A stretch of DNA of 64,000 bases from UBA7328 sp965247965 (GCA_965247965.1 OZ252053.1:4340001-4404000), one strand, 5' to 3'. Shown: positions 25,615-34,277, numbered from the stretch's first letter. Made by a program: numbers and translations. Notes: generated by a model from the sequence alone, not told the origin.

Positions 25615-26916
25615 TCAAGTCTTCCTCTTCTTCTTCTTAGCTGCAGGAAATAATACATTATTCAAGATGAGCCGATAACCAGGCGATCTAGGGTGAAGGT
25701 TTAGATCAGTTTCAGGATCATTTACGAAATGCCGGTAGTCTTCAGGGTCGTGACCGCCAAAAAATGTCCATGTCCCGTATCCGTGCTTTCCGTGGAGATA
25801 TCGAGCCTCGTTAATGGCTTTGTTCTCTCCCATGACGAGCACTTCTGACTTTACGTAATTTCTGTTATAGGCAGTGGTCTGCCCCATAAATCCTTTGACT
25901 GTAGTAGTATGATTTTGGGTGAGCATGGTGGGTACCGGATCCCATTTTGCCGAAAACTCAAAGAGGGTAAAATAATCCGTTTCAGGCGTTATGTTTCGGG
26001 CTCGATTGTCAATCGTCGAATATTCGTATTCTCGAGGATTTCGTATGAGCGTGAATTCTTCAAAAGCGAACGTCCTGCCAAATTCCAACTTGGATTGAGC
26101 ATTCGGATCAGCAGGGTCTCCGTCGTACATCACATCACAGATATCTAGACCTAATGCAGCAAGGGCAATATCATAAGTGTCTGTGGCTGAGCACATTGCA
26201 AACATAAAACCACCTCCCTCTACATACAACCTGATCTTCTCTACCACAGCTGATTTTAGTCTTGACACCTTGCCAAAACCGAGACTCACAGCCAATGCTT
26301 CCATTCGTCTTTTATTTTCTTTATACCACGGTTGATTCGAGTAGTTGGCATAAAATTTACCGTACTGCCCTGTAAAGTCCTCGTGATGCAGATGCAACCA
26401 ATCGTATTCCGCCAGTTTCCCTTCGAGTACATCGCGATCGTAGATCTTGTCATAAGGGATTTCGGCATAGGTCAATACCAAAGTAACAGCGTCATCCCAT
26501 GGTTGGATACGTGTCCCTCTTGCATTAAAGTTAGGAGTATATACCGCTATTTTTGGTGCTTTTTCTAACTTAATCACCTCCTGGTTGACTTCTGGATCCG
26601 CTATTTCCTCTCGTAACGCGGCGAATTGTGCATTGGGAATAACGGTATAAGATACATCCCTTGTCTTGCATTCCAGTTCGAAAATACGGTTATGCCTAAA
26701 GGCAAAGCTTCCTCCATCATAATTGAGCAACCAATACGCCTCTTCTCCCTGATCTATAACCCAATAAGCGATACCATAAGCCTTGAGGTGGTTTCTCTGG
26801 GATTCGTCATCCATCGGAATGATAATATAGGAGGCATTGGCATTGGTTAATATCAAAAAAGAAGAGAGAAAAAGGGCACAGATATACCGTATCGGCATTA
26901 ATATTCTATTTGTCAT
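25615..26916 (-). CDS. Exported protein, asparagine-synthetase-B-like annotation family
   Basis: A 433-residue protein with an N-terminal signal (YICALFLSSFLILTNANA, cleaved near residue 30) and a C-terminal Lys-rich end. The next stretch (YIIIPMDDESQRNHLKAYG) and the central block with GGGFMFAMCSATDT resemble a periplasmic GATase1/ThuA-like alpha/beta fold; the GGGF...C spacing recalls a cysteine elbow. From memory, such Bacteroidota proteins are often labelled asparagine synthetase B, but no synthetase domain is visible, so I do not endorse that activity. The late HGYGTWTFFGGHDPEDY contains conserved-looking His and Asp residues. Confidence 0.6.
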   Translation of the reverse strand: MTNRILMPIRYICALFLSSFLILTNANASYIIIPMDDESQRNHLKAYGIAYWVIDQGEEAYWLLNYDGGSFAFRHNRIFELECKTRDVSYTVIPNAQFAALREEIADPEVNQEVIKLEKAPKIAVYTPNFNARGTRIQPWDDAVTLVLTYAEIPYDKIYDRDVLEGKLAEYDWLHLHHEDFTGQYGKFYANYSNQPWYKENKRRMEALAVSLGFGKVSRLKSAVVEKIRLYVEGGGFMFAMCSATDTYDIALAALGLDICDVMYDGDPADPNAQSKLEFGRTFAFEEFTLIRNPREYEYSTIDNRARNITPETDYFTLFEFSAKWDPVPTMLTQNHTTTVKGFMGQTTAYNRNYVKSEVLVMGENKAINEARYLHGKHGYGTWTFFGGHDPEDYRHFVNDPETDLNLHPRSPGYRLILNNVLFPAAKKKKRKT

Positions 26917-27026
26917 GTTGGAGTCTTTTGAATTTCAGTGTTCATAGACTGGCTTAGGAGAAAACTTAATTGTATGTGGTATATTTTCATCATAGTATAA
27001 TGCGTTATGAAAGCTAAGGAATTGTA

Positions 27027-27173
27027 AAAAAATAAATCTCAGAATTTAGGCTAGAGATTTTGGCTTTAGGCAAGGCGCTAAAACCGGAGTGTAGCCTAAG
27101 CCACATGAGGATTTTAGTAACGCAGCATAAAGACAAAAGATCAGCATAAAAATGATGAGTTATTTTTTTACTA
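27027..27173. repeat. Long imperfect inverted repeat (hairpin element)
   Basis: The two arms, each about 60 bases, are complementary with gaps. The left arm begins AAAAAAATAAATCTCAG and runs through TTTTGGCTTTAGGC to GCGCTAAAACC. The reverse complement of the right arm begins AAAAAAATAACTCATCA and runs through TTTTGTCTTTATGC to CTAAAATCC. The rest of 26917-27319 shows no gene. It lies upstream of the VWA-type gene, so it could be a long hairpin in its leader or a mobile repeat. Confidence 0.5.
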
Positions 27174-27319
27174 TTCCTTTAACGTCTGATTTGAATGAAA
27201 TATTGATTTACCTTTCTTTTGGCGAAAAGAGATTTTCATATTTGCGCCTTTCTTAAAATACGAAAAATGAAAAGTAACAAAGCTCTCCCTAATCCACTAA
27301 TCCACTATTTAACTAATCC

Positions 27320-29422
27320 ATGACCGGGATTAATTTTGACTTACCTGTTTGGTTGTTGGCTCTGTGTGTATTGGGTGGTCTGCTATATGCGATTGGTTTG
27401 TATTATAGAAATAAACAATTCGATGGCAAGAATAAATTGCTGCAACCTTTGCTTGGCTTTCTTCGATTCGTCTTGGCTTCTACGCTCCTGGCACTCCTTC
27501 TGAACCCATTCTTAAAATCCCTTATCAATGAAGTCAAGGATCCTGTGATTGCTATAATCCAGGATGATTCTCAATCCGTAGGCAAATGGCTCGAAGATAA
27601 TCCGTCGGATTATTTGAACGATCTGGAAAATTTAGGCCGTAATCTTTCGGAAAATTATCAAATCGATCACTACACACTGGGTTCTCAATTGCGCGAGAGA
27701 AAGCTTTCTGATACCCTATCTTTTAGTGAAGAATTGACTAATCTGGAAACTATAAAAGCGCTGATTGACGAGTACGAAGGCGCTAACCTGGGTGCCCTTA
27801 TACTGGCCACGGATGGCCTATACAACCAGGGAAAAAATCCCATTTATAGCGGCCTTCCAAGGCATATCCCGTTATACGGCCTCGCTCTGGGTGACACAGC
27901 TAAAAGAAAAGATGCACTCATCAAAAATGTGTACCACAACGATATAGCTTATCTGAATGATATCATCGCCATTCTATTTGACATAAAGGCGAATAATTGT
28001 CAAGGCTCGCTCGCCAAATTGATAGTTGAGCAAGAGACCGACGGCGCTTATAAGAAAATTCAGGAATCGGACATTAGCATCCGTACGAAAGATTTTTTCA
28101 CAACTTTAGAATCACAGATAGAATTGACCAAGCCGGGGATCACACACTACCGCGCTCGGCTGACTGGAATAAGAGGGGAGGAGATAAGGGCCAATAATGT
28201 CAGGGACATATTTATAGAAGTTCTGGATGCTCGGCAAAAGATAAGAATACTGGCACAGGGGCCGCATCCCGACGTGGCTGCGCTTCGGTCATTGTTGTTA
28301 GCTAATAAAAATTATGGAGTTGAATTGGAATACATGGCCGACCAGCCCGACCCGTTAGCACAATGTGATATGACCATTTTCCATAATCTTCCTTCGACAA
28401 AATACAGTATCAACGCCTTCGTAGAAAGGCTGGATCAAAGAAGGACGCCCCAACTTTTCGTTGTAGGAAGCGGTACGAACCTGGTTGCACTCAATGCTAT
28501 TCAGGACATGCTCGAGATCAAAGGCTCTACAGGAAGCGTAAATGAGGTCCAGGCCATATTATTAAATGATTTTTCATTATTCACGCTATCTGATGCACTG
28601 AAAAATTATCTGCCTAATTTCCCTCCGCTTTTGGCTCCTTTCGGAGAATACAAACTCAACCCGTCGAGTACCGTACTCCTAAATCAAAAAATCGGCAATA
28701 TCGAAACAGATTACCCATTGCTGGTTTATCAAAACAAAGCCGGAATGCGATCCGCAATGATTTGTGGTGAAGGCATATGGAAGTGGAAGCTTTTTGATTA
28801 TTTGGAAAAGGAAAATTTTGAAGTGATCAAAGAACTTATTTCTAAAACAATTACTTATGCCTCTGTAAAAGAAGACAAGAGAAAGTTTCGTGTATCGAGC
28901 CAACAACGGCTTTATAATGAAAATGAAGACATCCTCTTCATTGCCGAATTGTACAATGACAATTACGAATTGGTGAACGAGGGAGAAGTATTTTTTGCAA
29001 TGAATAACGATGCAAACGAAGAATTCAATTACACTTTTTCTAAAAAAGACAATTACTATACCCTGGATATAGGCTCCCTTGCTCCTGGCAAGTACACATA
29101 CGCTGCGACCACCATTCATAATGGCAACCAACTGAACGACGCGGGCAGCATAAGCGTACAAGAAATCCAATACGAATTATACGATCTGGAAGCCAAACAT
29201 TCTTTGCTTTACGCATTAGCGGATATGCAAAATGGCAAGGTCTATAGTCCATCAAATATGTCAGAAATCGTTGAAGAGTTCAACGCGAACGGTAAAATGA
29301 AACCCGTCCTGTATCAATATGCACAAAACAAATCGGTCATTGATTTTAAATGGTTGTTTTTTGTGCTGCTAGGGTTGCTAGGCATGGAGTGGTTTTTGAG
29401 AAGGTATAATGGCAGTTTGTAA
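27320..29422 (+). CDS. Membrane protein with VWA-like domain
   Basis: A 700-residue protein with two N-terminal helices (about 9-28 and 45-67) and one C-terminal helix (about 676-692). The first extracytoplasmic region carries a VWA metal (MIDAS) pattern, Asp82-x-Ser84-x-Ser86 in IQDDSQSVG, and later ATDGLYNQG. The middle (VLDARQKIRILAQGPHPD, then FVVGSGTN) resembles the GATase1-like fold seen in large Bat-like Bacteroidota proteins. It probably scaffolds other proteins at the membrane. No Bat or MoxR partner lies beside it, so its pathway is open. Confidence 0.7.
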   Translation: MTGINFDLPVWLLALCVLGGLLYAIGLYYRNKQFDGKNKLLQPLLGFLRFVLASTLLALLLNPFLKSLINEVKDPVIAIIQDDSQSVGKWLEDNPSDYLNDLENLGRNLSENYQIDHYTLGSQLRERKLSDTLSFSEELTNLETIKALIDEYEGANLGALILATDGLYNQGKNPIYSGLPRHIPLYGLALGDTAKRKDALIKNVYHNDIAYLNDIIAILFDIKANNCQGSLAKLIVEQETDGAYKKIQESDISIRTKDFFTTLESQIELTKPGITHYRARLTGIRGEEIRANNVRDIFIEVLDARQKIRILAQGPHPDVAALRSLLLANKNYGVELEYMADQPDPLAQCDMTIFHNLPSTKYSINAFVERLDQRRTPQLFVVGSGTNLVALNAIQDMLEIKGSTGSVNEVQAILLNDFSLFTLSDALKNYLPNFPPLLAPFGEYKLNPSSTVLLNQKIGNIETDYPLLVYQNKAGMRSAMICGEGIWKWKLFDYLEKENFEVIKELISKTITYASVKEDKRKFRVSSQQRLYNENEDILFIAELYNDNYELVNEGEVFFAMNNDANEEFNYTFSKKDNYYTLDIGSLAPGKYTYAATTIHNGNQLNDAGSISVQEIQYELYDLEAKHSLLYALADMQNGKVYSPSNMSEIVEEFNANGKMKPVLYQYAQNKSVIDFKWLFFVLLGLLGMEWFLRRYNGSL

Positions 29423-29472
29423 ACCGACTTGTAAATCAATTCAGTTTTAGAAGATTTCTACAAGATATTTGT

Positions 29473-29639
29473 CTGAGTACATGACATTTTAACATTTTGC
29501 CTTCCCGCTGCCCTAACCCTAAAGGGAATCCGCCCGCTTTTACAGGTGAGTTGAGCCTCTCTTCAGGGAATAAAAGCCCGCCTGAACGGAACGGGCAGGG
29601 GCGAGGGAAGGCTGAAAACAATTTTTGTCATGTACCGTG
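29473..29639. mobile_element. MITE-like element with 9-bp flanking repeats
   Basis: The terminal inverted repeats share GTACATGACA and, further in, CCTTCCC and GCGGGCTTTTA, giving arms of about 65 bases with no coding content. Identical 9-mers GATATTTGT flank it immediately at 29464-29472 and 29640-29648, which is what a target-site duplication looks like. No transposase lies inside, so it would be mobilised in trans. Confidence 0.55.
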
Positions 29640-29731
29640 GATATTTGTTATGACCGAGGGTTGTAAGTGATTCACAATTTTTACATCGAAACCCTAAAAT
29701 CCCAAAAACTTTCAATGCCAGTTAGTTACAT

Positions 29732-29765
29732 AAAAAAAGCCGGCTGTCGATATCGCACAGCCGAC
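29732..29765 (-). terminator. Intrinsic terminator of unit 1
   Basis: On the minus strand GTCGGCTGT pairs with ACAGCCGGC (one G-U pair) around a 9-base loop, followed by a run of seven T. Confidence 0.7.
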
Positions 29766-29793
29766 TTCGCAAATTATAATCCCATGAACACTT

Positions 29794-30050
29794 CCCGCCA
29801 GACTGGCGCATTGGCATCAACCTTAGTTTAACTTATATTTTATTTATGAATATGTATTCTTTTGATTATTAACATTATACAGGCAAACATTGGACTGCCA
29901 CATAGTGAAGAACTTTGAATTTTCCTGCACTTTTGTTCTATGGTTAGATTCCCAAATATTAGGTTAAAACACAGGTAGTCAATTCTTTTTACATTGTTAA
30001 TTGTTATATATGTTAAGTTAGAGTTGATGCATATGCGCCAGACTGGCGGG
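29794..30050. mobile_element. MITE-like insertion inside unit 1
   Basis: A 257-base segment bounded by 28-base inverted repeats with three mismatches: CCCGCCAGACTGGCGCATTG at the left end, and at the right end ATGCGCCAGACTGGCGGG. The paralogous unit 2 lacks it at the corresponding point. The interior is AT-rich without an ORF. No clear target duplication is seen. Confidence 0.5.
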
Positions 30051-30089
30051 ATTTAAAATTAAAATCTCATATATAGTTTAACCAAAAAC

Positions 30090-30296
30090 TCATTTGCTTT
30101 TCAAAGCATCCAGATCGTTCTTCTTCATTTCTTTTTTGAATGTTAATAGTGAGCTGCACTTTGGGAATGATTTTTCAAACCTGGCGCAACCCTCTATTAA
30201 CAATTCATAATCCCATGAACATAACTTGTACCGCTTTTGCGGTATCCGAATTTTTTTTGGACTACCAGCTCTTTTGCCGGTCTGTGAATCAATCAC
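30090..30296 (-). CDS. Possible small protein in unit 1
   Basis: A 68-codon ORF sharing KIRIPQKRYKLCSWDYELLI with the ORF in unit 2, and less exactly a later C-x-SLL-x-FK pattern. The shared part is conserved at DNA level too, so coding cannot be separated from RNA conservation. It matches no family I know. Confidence 0.25.
   Translation of the reverse strand: MIDSQTGKRAGSPKKIRIPQKRYKLCSWDYELLIEGCARFEKSFPKCSSLLTFKKEMKKNDLDALKSK
30223..30245. repeat. REP-like palindrome copy 1 (in unit 1)
   Basis: AACTTGTACCGC-TTTT-GCGGTAT, a member of the AACTyGTACCGC-N4-GCGGTAT family also found at 30780-30802, 36902-36923 and 37530-37551. Confidence 0.55.
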
Positions 30297-30300
30297 AATT

Positions 30301-30332
30301 CAAATATGAATAGATAATCGACCTAAAACAAA
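30301..30332 (-). promoter_or_regulatory. Promoter of unit 1
   Basis: On the minus strand TTTG (30329-30332) is followed by 20 bases and CATATTTG (30301-30308), one base off TAnnTTTG. Unit 2 keeps both boxes and the 20-base spacing although its spacer sequence differs. Confidence 0.5.
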
Positions 30333-30493
30333 GACAAAATTTGGCATTTATTCTTCAATATTCAGACAGAATAAATAAGTAGGCGATGATAATACATTGA
30401 TTATCAATTAAGTACACCAAATATATAAAGCACACTATTCTTAAATAATGTGAAAGTTAGATAGTTTTGTTCGTTTATTTTTTATGTTCGATT

Positions 30494-30528
30494 GAAAAAA
30501 GCCGGTCATTGATATCCGACAACCGGCT
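30494..30528 (-). terminator. Intrinsic terminator of unit 2
   Basis: On the minus strand AAGCCGGT pairs perfectly with ACCGGCTT around a 14-base loop and runs into six T. Confidence 0.75.
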
Positions 30529-30652
30529 TCGCAAATTATAATCCCATGAACATATTCCGCCCCAAGACGGTGTTCTTTTAGAACAATCTCGTATATAAGT
30601 CAACCAAAACTCATTTGCGTACTCCGTATCACTGTTCACTGCATTACTCCCT

Positions 30653-30847
30653 CTACTTGAAGGAGCCTTCGATTTCCCTTTTGAACGCTAATAGTGAGTC
30701 GCACATCCGATTTGAATAGCATTGCAATAATCCTACTCTTGTGCAACCCTCTATTAACAATTCATAATCCCATGAACATAACTTGTACCGCTTTTGCGGT
30801 ATCCGAATTTTTTGGACTACCGGCTCTTTTGCCAGTCTGTGAATCAA
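30653..30847 (-). CDS. Possible small protein in unit 2
   Basis: A 64-codon ORF paralogous to 30090-30296 over KIRIPQKRYKLCSWDYELLI; the two N-termini are in different frames relative to the shared DNA, which weakens the coding case. Confidence 0.22.
   Translation of the reverse strand: MIHRLAKEPVVQKIRIPQKRYKLCSWDYELLIEGCTRVGLLQCYSNRMCDSLLAFKREIEGSFK
30780..30802. repeat. REP-like palindrome copy 2 (in unit 2)
   Basis: Identical to the copy at 30223-30245, at the same place within the paralogous unit. Confidence 0.55.
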
Positions 30848-30855
30848 TCACAATT

Positions 30856-30887
30856 CAAATATGAGACGAAAATTTGCACTGAACAAA
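30856..30887 (-). promoter_or_regulatory. Promoter of unit 2
   Basis: On the minus strand TTTG (30884-30887), a 20-base spacer and CATATTTG (30856-30863). The boxes are identical to those of unit 1, with a different spacer sequence. Confidence 0.5.
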
Positions 30888-31153
30888 GACAAAAATTCAA
30901 TATTGTTCACAATATCTAAAAAGTTATTACGACTTTTTAAGATGTAAATAATTGATTATTAAATGATTATGACTAGTTATGATTCATTTATATTCTTCAT
31001 ATAAATATTGATGATTTTTTTTTAGATGTTTTTGAACTTCTGTAGGGTAGGGTGTGCAGCAAAATTGACAACTTTGATAAGGTGACTCTTCCAATGCCTG
31101 GCGAAGAATCCCGAATGTTCCACCGGCCTTTCAAGAGGGCGTACGGGAATGAA

Positions 31154-31963
31154 TTACCGAAACGGATTCTGAAATTCAGGATTATTTAGAAAATCCCGAT
31201 CCTCCAATGTGTGGATAAAAGCAATCAATGCGGCTCGATCTTCATCAGATATAGTTAGCGGCCTCAGTACAGGGGCAAGATTGTCGGAAGGATGGCCTCC
31301 TATGATGTAGTGATCAATCACTTCGTCAATAGTGGCAAATCGCCCATCGTGCATATAGGGTGCTGAAAAAAAGATATTGCGCAGAGTCGCCGTCTTAAAC
31401 ATTCCATTGTCGAATATTCTGCCGGTGATCGCTCCTAATCCGTTGTCTTCGAAAACGTTCTCGGCAATGGGTACCTGGATGCCATTGTTAAAATATTCAT
31501 TAGTCGTAAATAGCGGCGCATTGTGACAATGGCCGCATTCAGCATGGCGCGATATATTTTCATTGATATCAAAAAATATATCATGCCCCTGTAATTCTTG
31601 GTCGGTAAAAACAGCATTACCTGATATTACCAGGTCGTATTTGGAATTTCCGCTGATTAGAATTCGCTCAAATTGCGCAATGGCCTTAGCTGCTAAATCA
31701 CGGGTGATATCATTTTTCCGCTCTATGCCGAAGGCTTTGCGAAACATTTCAGGATAGTCAGCATGATTTCTAAGTTTGCGCTCCACATTAGGCCATTCCT
31801 CGTGGAGCTCAATAGGATCTTCCACCGGCAGAAGTGCCTGATTTTCAAGACTTTGTGACCTGCCGTCCCAAAACAATCCCGTATTCGCAAAGCCGACATT
31901 GATCAACGTCATCGAACTTCTGGGCGTCAATTCATCGGTCACTCCAGTACTAAAGGCTGAAGG
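31154..31963 (-). pseudogene. Cytochrome c peroxidase (MauG family), 5'-truncated
   Basis: The frame matches the C-terminal two-thirds of di-haem cytochrome c peroxidases: LINVGFANTGLFWDGR, the second haem site CGHCH in the HAECGHCHNAPLF stretch, then LRNIFFSAPYMHDGRFAT. The first haem-binding CxxCH domain and the signal peptide are missing. Homology stops at PSAFSTGV and a TAG lies one codon further up, 8 bases before the end of the exonuclease gene. A deletion or rearrangement has removed the 5' end, so an active enzyme is unlikely. GTG at 31942 could start a fragment. Confidence 0.8.
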
Positions 31964-31971
31964 CTAATATT

Positions 31972-32844
31972 TTACGGCTGACTGCTTCTTTGCTCCTTCT
32001 CATAATTCTTCATAAGATCTCTCACAATCTGCTTTACCTGTGAGGAAAAATCTTTGGTCATTATCCATTGGTAGTAGTTGTGATCTTTGGAAAGTATTTC
32101 TATTACAGATTGATTTATATATTTTCCAAAATTAAATACGATCTCACCGTCCTTATTCCTTCTCAATCTTTGAGTAGCATCTACCGTTTTGAAATCATTA
32201 GTAAAGGTGTGAAGGGCTTCAATATCGTTTTTGATCGGTGCTTTTGTCACAAAACCGTCTCCGTCGATATGGTCCACTCCATCGTATCTTTTCATTTGTC
32301 CTTTTAACACTTCGGCAGTAGCTCTTACATCGGCAAGGGCATGGTGGGCGTCTTCCAATTGTCTACCACAATACAATTTATAAGCTGCCTTAAGGGTGCG
32401 CGGTTCCATTTTGTAAAAAATCTTTTGCACATCGATGCTGCGGCGACCTTCCATTTTTAATTCCATTCCTACACGGCTGAATTCTTCCATGAGCATGGGA
32501 AGATCAAAGCGGTCGCTGTTGTAGCCTGCTAGATCTGAATTGCCAATGAAATCAAAAAGTTCCTGCGCAACTTGTTGGAAAGTGGGCTTATTCCTTAGCA
32601 TTTCGGGAGTGATGCCGTGTACATCCATTGCTTCTTTGGAGATGGGTATACCGGGATTGATGAGCATTTCCTTTTCGATAGGTTCGGTGCCATCCTTTGG
32701 ATATTTAGTCAATGCGATTTGTACGATTCGATCGCGTATGACATTGAGACCTGTAGATTCAATATCGAAGAAAATTATATCTCGTTTGAGTTCGAAAGTA
32801 AATTCTTTCTCATCGCTCTCTTGCGACGTAGTGAATAAATCCAT
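31972..32844 (-). CDS. DnaQ-like 3'-5' exonuclease
   Basis: A DEDD-family exonuclease resembling the Pol III epsilon subunit. ExoI is IIFFDIESTGLNV (Asp, Glu), ExoII is AGYNSDRFDLPMLMEEF (Asp), and ExoIII is HHALADVRATAEVL (His, Asp; DEDDh type). A C-terminal region (FNFGKYINQSVIEI) is common in Bacteroidota exonucleases of this kind. The frame is open to 32973, but ATG at 32844 gives a normal start, 290 residues, and a 35-base overlap with apbE. It probably proofreads or trims DNA; it could also be RNase T-like. Confidence 0.85.
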   Translation of the reverse strand: MDLFTTSQESDEKEFTFELKRDIIFFDIESTGLNVIRDRIVQIALTKYPKDGTEPIEKEMLINPGIPISKEAMDVHGITPEMLRNKPTFQQVAQELFDFIGNSDLAGYNSDRFDLPMLMEEFSRVGMELKMEGRRSIDVQKIFYKMEPRTLKAAYKLYCGRQLEDAHHALADVRATAEVLKGQMKRYDGVDHIDGDGFVTKAPIKNDIEALHTFTNDFKTVDATQRLRRNKDGEIVFNFGKYINQSVIEILSKDHNYYQWIMTKDFSSQVKQIVRDLMKNYEKEQRSSQP

Positions 32845-33823
32845 CTGAATATTCTCTTTTGATGATTCCATCTGCATTACTGGTGAAAAAACAGGCCACA
32901 AGCTCGTCATTTTTATTGGCAATCTCGATAGCTTTGTCCAGCCCCATTGCCATGAATGCTGTGGCATATGCATCTGCAGTCATGCAATCGGTCGCAATAA
33001 CTGTTGCTGCCAATAACTCATTAAGACTTGGATAACCTGTTTTCGGATTTATTATATGGCCGTATTTTTTGCCATCGACTTCATAAAAGTTTCTATAGTT
33101 GCCAGAACTAGCTATGCCTTTTCCGGATAATTTTATTATAATTTCATAATCGGTCAATGCTGCTTCCGCTTTTGGAGTATTTAGTCCTAATCTCCATTCA
33201 CTGCCCTTTTTATTTAGTCCCTGTGCAAAGACTTCGCCTCCGACTTCAACTAGGTAGTTTTCTACTCCATTTTTTTCAAATAGCCTGCTGATTTCATCTA
33301 CTGCGTAGCCCTTTGCAATAGCGCTAAAATCCAATTGTACGGCCGTATTTGACTTTCTTAATTCTCCGCGATTATGGATTATTTTATGAAATCCTACGAT
33401 CTGCATTAGAGAATCTACCGCAGTGCTGTCCACTTCTATCCTTGCTTCTTTGTTTTGATAGCCAAATCCCCAGTAGTTTACCAAAGGCATTACAGTAGGA
33501 TCGAAATATCCATCCGTGTTTCGTGATATTTTTTTTGATTTTTCAAAATTGATCAGAAAATGATCCTTACCGGTTTTGCGTAAAATGAAAACACTGTCGG
33601 CATTGTTGAATCGGCTTATATCCGAATCCGGAATGTAGGTAGAAACATGATTGTTGATTTCCTTAAGCAAATTACCGATCTGGTTTGTATAATCTTCTTT
33701 GGAATACAATGTAATGGTATAGGTCGTACCCATCGTTTCTCCTTTGATTGCGAAATAAGTATTAAACCTATCACACGACGTAAAAAGAAAAACTGAGGTA
33801 ATAAATGCAAGTACTATTCTCAT
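32810..33823 (-). CDS. apbE: FAD:protein FMN transferase (ApbE)
   Basis: A lipoprotein of about 337 residues (signal MRIVLAFITSVFLFTSC, lipobox cysteine). It has the ApbE motifs GETMGTTYTITLY, DFSAIAKGYAVD, HIINPKTGYP and the metal-binding AxDAYATAF region. It flavinylates periplasmic subunits of Nqr or Rnf complexes from FAD. No Nqr or Rnf gene is in the window. ATG at 33823 is preferred over the upstream start at 33838 because it begins a standard signal peptide. Confidence 0.9.
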   Translation of the reverse strand: MRIVLAFITSVFLFTSCDRFNTYFAIKGETMGTTYTITLYSKEDYTNQIGNLLKEINNHVSTYIPDSDISRFNNADSVFILRKTGKDHFLINFEKSKKISRNTDGYFDPTVMPLVNYWGFGYQNKEARIEVDSTAVDSLMQIVGFHKIIHNRGELRKSNTAVQLDFSAIAKGYAVDEISRLFEKNGVENYLVEVGGEVFAQGLNKKGSEWRLGLNTPKAEAALTDYEIIIKLSGKGIASSGNYRNFYEVDGKKYGHIINPKTGYPSLNELLAATVIATDCMTADAYATAFMAMGLDKAIEIANKNDELVACFFTSNADGIIKREYSDGFIHYVARER

Positions 33824-33845
33824 ATTTGACCTTGACACTTGGATT

Positions 33846-34277
33846 TCAATCCTGAATCACTCCTTGCTGTCTGGCATCCTCCTGGGCGCCGTGCAATTGT
33901 ACCGGATTTATCGTTTTTCTCAACCTCATATTCAGGAACTCTACTAGTAATGAGAATGCAATTGCGAAGTAGAGATACCCTTTAGGAATTACCCCGATCT
34001 CGTTGTCAAATACGGTCAAATGTGCAAGATGCCCACCTTCCAGAATAAGCATAAATCCGATCAATATCAGGAAGGAAAGTCCCAACATTTGTATGGTCGG
34101 ATGCCGATTGACAAATCGACCTACAGGATTAGCAAATAACATCATAATGATCACGGATAAAACAACTGCAATGATCATGAGCAGCAAAGCTCCATACAAT
34201 CCGCTTGTCATACCGACGGCGGTCAGAATGGAGTCGAACGAAAAAACAATATTGAGTCCACTCCGATTACCACACAT
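33846..34277 (-). pseudogene. TerC family membrane protein, N-terminus lost to an IS
   Basis: About 136 residues match the C-terminal half of TerC/YoaE-type integral membrane proteins: FSFDSILTAVGMT, LFANPVGRFVNRHP, LSFLILIGFMLILEGG, YLYFAIAFSLLVEF. The N-terminal helices are absent because the IS at 34254-36125 joins at the codons before NIVFSFDSI. The first eight codons (MCGNRSGL) of the present ORF come from the IS end. The missing half is not on the other side of the IS. Confidence 0.85.

Larger units (their letters stand above)
29732..30294 (-). ncRNA. Paralogous transcription unit 1 (possible small RNA), interrupted
   Basis: On the minus strand a promoter (30301-30332) leads into about 105 bases nearly identical to unit 2 (30494-30849), including the TACCGC-AAAA-GCGGTA hairpin and a TGTTCATGGGATTATGAATTG block. 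After a diverged middle there is a second TGTTCATGGGATTATAATTTG-like block, then a strong intrinsic terminator (29732-29765). An apparent 257-base MITE-like insert (29794-30050) makes this copy longer; without it the transcript would be about 306 nt. A 68-codon ORF (30090-30296) lies in the 5' half, so the unit could instead be a small-protein gene. Confidence 0.45.
30494..30849 (-). ncRNA. Paralogous transcription unit 2 (possible small RNA)
   Basis: The uninterrupted copy, about 356 nt from the predicted start to the terminator. It shares its 5' 105 bases with unit 1, the internal TTTTGAAxGxTAATAGTGAG block (plus-strand reading), the two spaced TGTTCATGGGATTAT blocks and the terminator. The repeats could pair with a common target or with a protein. 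A 64-codon ORF (30653-30847) overlaps the 5' part. I do not recognise it as 6S RNA, tmRNA or any other standard RNA. Confidence 0.45.

Noticed and set aside
25615..26916. Naming this gene asparagine synthetase B
   Set aside because: No N-terminal Cys amidotransferase or ATP-pyrophosphatase domain can be seen; it is an exported protein.
29436..29621. 61-codon minus-strand ORF
   Set aside because: It is the inverted-repeat sequence of the MITE-like element; Pro/Gly-rich translation without a credible start.
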